64,000 bases of DNA from Moorena sp. SIO3I8 (lineage in GTDB: Bacteria > Cyanobacteriota > Cyanobacteriia > Cyanobacteriales > Coleofasciculaceae): NCBI RefSeq assembly GCF_010692325.1, contig NZ_JAAHHW010000007.1, positions 28,704-92,703 on the forward strand, written 5' to 3'. The translations under genes were made by a program, and so were the position numbers. Below are positions 61,375 through 64,000 of the stretch, piece after piece. The notes below the pieces were generated by a model. That model made no database searches, was not told where the DNA came from, and saw only the letters and a program-made list of their open reading frames with translations. Every line of letters starts with the position of its first letter. Within the stretch, counting starts at the first letter, position 1.

Positions 61375-61960
61375 GTTGAAGGTTGAAGGTTAGTTGGTTG
61401 AAGGTTTAATCGGGTTGAAGGTTTAATCGGGTTGAAAGTTGAAGGTTAGTTGGTTGTTCGCGTAGCGTGGCCAATAGGCCAAGGTTGAAGGGTTAAGGTT
61501 GAAGCAGAATGCGTTCGCGTAGCGTGACCAAAGGTCAATCGCATGATTGTAGAGGCACTATTGAAGTAGAGTGCGATCGCGTCTGTGATAGTAGCAAACT
61601 GGCAAGATGCCAGTTCCACCAATTAGTTGTAGAGGCACTATTAAACTAGTATGCGATCGCATCTGTGATAGTAGCAAACTGGCAAGATGCCAGTTCTACC
61701 GATTAGTTGTAGAGGCATTATCGGAATAGAATGCGTTCGCGTAGCGTGACCAAAGGTCAATCGCATTATTTCTAGACTGTAGCAAACTGGCAAGATGCCA
61801 GTTCCACGCCTGATGCCCCCAGCAAACTGGCAAGATGCCAGTTCTACCGATTAGTTGTAGAGGCATTATCGGAATAGAATGCGATCGCGTAGCGTGACCA
61901 AAGGTCAATCGCATTCTAATTCCCTACTCCCTACTCCCTACTCCCTACTCCCTATTAAAA
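61375..61960. repeat. Repeat-rich gap between cysH and the NACHT gene
   Basis: A GGTTGAAGGTT tandem array (61378-61450) comes first. Then four copies of AACTGGCAAGATGCCAGTT lie at about 61608, 61677, 61785 and 61825. GCGTAGCGTGACCAAAGG copies are at about 61517, 61740 and 61888, and CTACTCCC heptamers at 61921-61953. No gene is seen. Confidence 0.8.
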
Positions 61961-62848
61961 TTAAAGCGAACTAGAATCAAGACTTGCAGCTTCACCAGGA
62001 GTTTCAGGCAAGTGTATACCACACTCTTGCTTAAGGCCATGAAAACGGGTATCCCGTTCATCCTGATCATCGAAGGATAAAGGTCGGCTGGAATGCCAAT
62101 CACCGACGGTTGTATAACCCTCATCAAACATGGGATGATAGGGTAAGTCGTGAGCTGTCAAATACTGATAGATATCCCTAGAGTGCCAGTTAAGAATTGG
62201 CAAAATCTTGTGCTGCTCTCCCTGCTTGTTAACCCAGCCCATCGTCTTGCGGTGGTCAGTCTGTTGCTTGCGCAATCCTGCTAACCATCCCGTTGCGTTC
62301 AGTTCCCGCAAAGCCCGCTGCATCGGTTCGACCTTGCGGATTTGGTCGTAGCGGTTGAGGGATTCTACATCATTCTTTTCCCAGAGTCTGTCATACAACG
62401 CTTCCATCCGTGCTGGACTCATGGCAGACTGGTACACTTTTACATTCAAGTTGAGCCGTTCGATCAACTCCTGGGCAAATCGATAGGTTTTCACCGGTAG
62501 GTAGCCCGTATCTACCCAAATTACTGGTATATCTGGCACCACAGTAGTGACCAAGTGCAGCATGACCGCTGACTGGATCCCAAAGCTGCTACTCATCACT
62601 AAGCCATCACCAAAAGTTTCAGCTGCCCATTCTACGATTTTGGTAGGGCTAGCCTCAGCAAGTTGCTGATTCACTGCTTCCAAATCCAGCTCAATTTGGT
62701 TTGATGTTACCCCGGTCATGGGGTCTGACTGCTGAGATTGAGGCTGCTTTGTTTTCCCATTCCCATCGAAGTGATCACGGCTTTCGATAGGTGCAGCCTG
62801 TTGATTTCCAGAAGCTTGATCAGAAGCGATCAGATTCAGTCGCGGCAT
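61961..62848 (-). CDS. cysH: Phosphoadenylyl-sulfate (PAPS) reductase
   Basis: The 295-aa protein reduces PAPS to sulfite in assimilatory sulfate reduction. It shows the PP-loop type [31 protein letters not shown], the substrate loop [15 protein letters not shown] and the catalytic Cys in QECGIHLPE. The CC...CxxC pairs of iron-sulfur APS reductases are absent ([14 protein letters not shown]), so it is the thioredoxin-dependent PAPS type. The N-terminal 44 residues (Gln/Ser-rich) are longer than usual; a start at [15 protein letters not shown] is possible. It is a single gene here, with repeats on both sides. Confidence 0.93.
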   Translation of the reverse strand: MPRLNLIASDQASGNQQAAPIESRDHFDGNGKTKQPQSQQSDPMTGVTSNQIELDLEAVNQQLAEASPTKIVEWAAETFGDGLVMSSSFGIQSAVMLHLVTTVVPDIPVIWVDTGYLPVKTYRFAQELIERLNLNVKVYQSAMSPARMEALYDRLWEKNDVESLNRYDQIRKVEPMQRALRELNATGWLAGLRKQQTDHRKTMGWVNKQGEQHKILPILNWHSRDIYQYLTAHDLPYHPMFDEGYTTVGDWHSSRPLSFDDQDERDTRFHGLKQECGIHLPETPGEAASLDSSSL

Positions 62849-63214
62849 GGTGGTAGTGTCTTGTTTGTACTCTGGATATATTGCTATGGTAGTTTATTCG
62901 TGAATAATCTCTTTCGGGAGAGGCAAGAGGCAAGAGGCAAGAGTGTGGGGAGTGTGGGAAGTGTGGGAAGTGTGGGAAGTGTGGGAAGTGTGGGGAGTGT
63001 GGGGAGAGGGGAGATGAAATTAATGTGTAGTAGTAATTTCCAGAATTGGTATAGGCTCGATCATACTGATGAGGTATAGTCAATTTTCTTACCCCTAATC
63101 CCGATTCCCGACTCCCGACTCCCGACTCCCGATTCCCGACTCCCGACTCCCGACTCCCGATTCCCTACTCCCGACTCCCTACTCCCTACTCCCTACTCCC
63201 TACTCCCTATAATC
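62849..63214. repeat. Repeats upstream of cysH
   Basis: A GTGTGGGAA nonamer array (about 62945-63005) and CGATTCC/CGACTCC/CTACTCC heptamers (63099-63210) fill most of the gap. No gene is seen. Confidence 0.75.
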
Positions 63215-63409
63215 CTAAGAGTCTTCTTCAGTGATCGGCTCTCCGATATCAAATATAATCACAAATTGAGCATCAGGCATTAGCCGTTTCAGAGCCTGCA
63301 TATGACCCTCGGCATCCGAACGTTTACGGAACCGAGCAACAATAACTCTTTGCATCTTGGGCAATAGGCGCACCACCACCCATGGATGTAGGCGTTCAGC
63401 ATAGGACAT
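63215..63409 (-). CDS. Small conserved cyanobacterial protein
   Basis: The 64-aa protein reads MSYAERLHPWVVVRLLPKMQ, then VIVARFRKRSDAEGHMQALK and RLMPDAQFVIIFD. Small proteins of this pattern are found in many cyanobacteria and have no known function. It is compact and soluble, with a beta-alpha-beta pattern. Its 3' end touches heptamer repeats. Confidence 0.78.
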   Translation of the reverse strand: MSYAERLHPWVVVRLLPKMQRVIVARFRKRSDAEGHMQALKRLMPDAQFVIIFDIGEPITEEDS

Positions 63410-63441
63410 AATCTAATGTATCTCCTGTTATAAGGGGTCCT

Positions 63442-63481
63442 AGAGCCAGCCTTCAGCCTGGAATATCTTCAGGCTGGCTCT
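63442..63481. other. 11-bp inverted repeat upstream of the small gene
   Basis: AGAGCCAGCCT (63442-63452) and AGGCTGGCTCT (63471-63481) pair perfectly across 18 bp, with an inner CAGCCTG/CAGGCTG pair as an alternative. No T run follows, so it is more likely a repeat or leader element than a terminator. Confidence 0.5.
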
Positions 63482-64000
63482 TCCCGTTTAACGTTTAACG
63501 TCTGGGGCAATTTTATGATAACATAAAAAACCAATATTATAACATAATTTAAAAACTTTTGTAACAAAGTTGTGAGGGAATCGGGAATCGGGAATCGGGA
63601 GTCGGGAGTCGGGAGTGTGGGAAGTGTGCGAGGTGTGGGGAGATGGGGAGTCAGATCAACGTTCCCTGTTGCCTGTTGCCTGTTGCCTGTTGCCTCTTGC
63701 CTTGCGCGTAGCGCTATATAAAAAAACCAGCCATTGAGAGGGGCTGGTGATACTTGCTGTGTTGGGAGGAGAAAACCTAGGGCCAATACGCTTACAGTGT
63801 GCCTTTATCCCTGGCTGTGAGCTCAAGGTCTTAAGGACGTAGTGGTCCTCTGGTAATCAGTTATGTAAATAAATGTAACGAATATTTACAGATAACGCAA
63901 CATTTCTTAATATTTTTTTCGGGAGTCGGGAGTCGGGAGTCGGGAGTCGGGAGTCGGGAGTCGGGAGTCGGGAGTCGGGAGTCGGGAGTCGGGAGTCGGA
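63482..64000. repeat. Heptamer repeats at the right edge of the window
   Basis: GGGAATC/GGGAGTC words at about 63580-63617, GTTGCCT words at 63665-63700, and a pure GGGAGTC array from 63921 to the window end. The stretch 63720-63900 shows no gene or RNA I recognise. Confidence 0.75.

Noticed and set aside
63469..63786. 105-codon minus-strand frame
   Set aside because: It is made of heptamer repeats and TTGCCTG words, with no protein-like features.
63720..63900. Possible small RNA
   Set aside because: Some short inverted repeats are present, but no known RNA family, promoter or terminator could be recognised.

Overview
The window looks like chromosome from a filamentous cyanobacterium, most like the marine Moorena (Moorea) group. 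The evidence is frequent HIP1 octamers (GCGATCGC), a HetZ-type regulator, CHAT, CHASE2, DUF928 and DUF2808 proteins, giant TPS haemagglutinin-like proteins, heptanucleotide tandem repeats, and several repeat families including the GCGTAGCGTGACC type. The genus is an inference. No rRNA, tRNA or CRISPR array was recognised.

Layout. (1) 1-13.9 kb: phage genes (a tail tape measure protein running off the left edge, then terminase small and large subunits) flank a large caspase-STAND-WD40-TPR gene and a divergent Trypco1-like gene. That pair resembles an NTP-dependent conflict (programmed death) system. Tail gene before terminase is not the usual phage order, so the prophage is rearranged or broken. 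(2) 14.2-20.4 kb: two duplicated pentapeptide-repeat membrane proteins with near-identical ends and diverged hydrophobic cores, then 1.5 kb without a convincing gene that carries two kinds of paired palindromes. (3) 20.4-29.9 kb: a two-partner secretion locus (TpsB transporter, an RTX-like protein, a 1,939-aa TpsA haemagglutinin-like exoprotein). (4) 30.2-31.9 kb: a tnpB-only IS200/IS605-type element. (5) 32.3-41.2 kb: a secreted TPR-CHAT protein, a DUF928 protein, a CHASE2 histidine kinase and a NarL-type response regulator, separated by repeats. These families often occur beside TPS genes in cyanobacteria and may form one envelope-signalling module. (6) 41.8-55.2 kb: mostly housekeeping or regulatory genes (metal ABC transporter parts, PHP phosphoesterase, HetZ, YciO, LarC, M48 peptidase, HTH protein, Ser/Thr kinase, DUF2808 protein) with many repeats in the gaps. 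(7) 55.8-61.4 kb: an Rpn/PD-(D/E)XK-like protein with a duplicated 3' fragment, then a NACHT-HEAT NTPase and a HEAT-metallophosphoesterase that look like one gene split by frameshifts. (8) 62-64 kb: cysH, a small conserved protein and repeats.

The strongest unusual signals are: the caspase/STAND/Trypco1 locus with 16 almost identical WD40 blades; a palindromic element inserted exactly in frame (60 codons) inside the RTX gene, with relatives lying against the stop codons of two other genes; a 19-bp palindrome family whose stems vary by paired substitutions; a small transposon-like element with 13-bp inverted ends and a perfect 8-bp target duplication; and the broken NACHT-HEAT-phosphoesterase gene.
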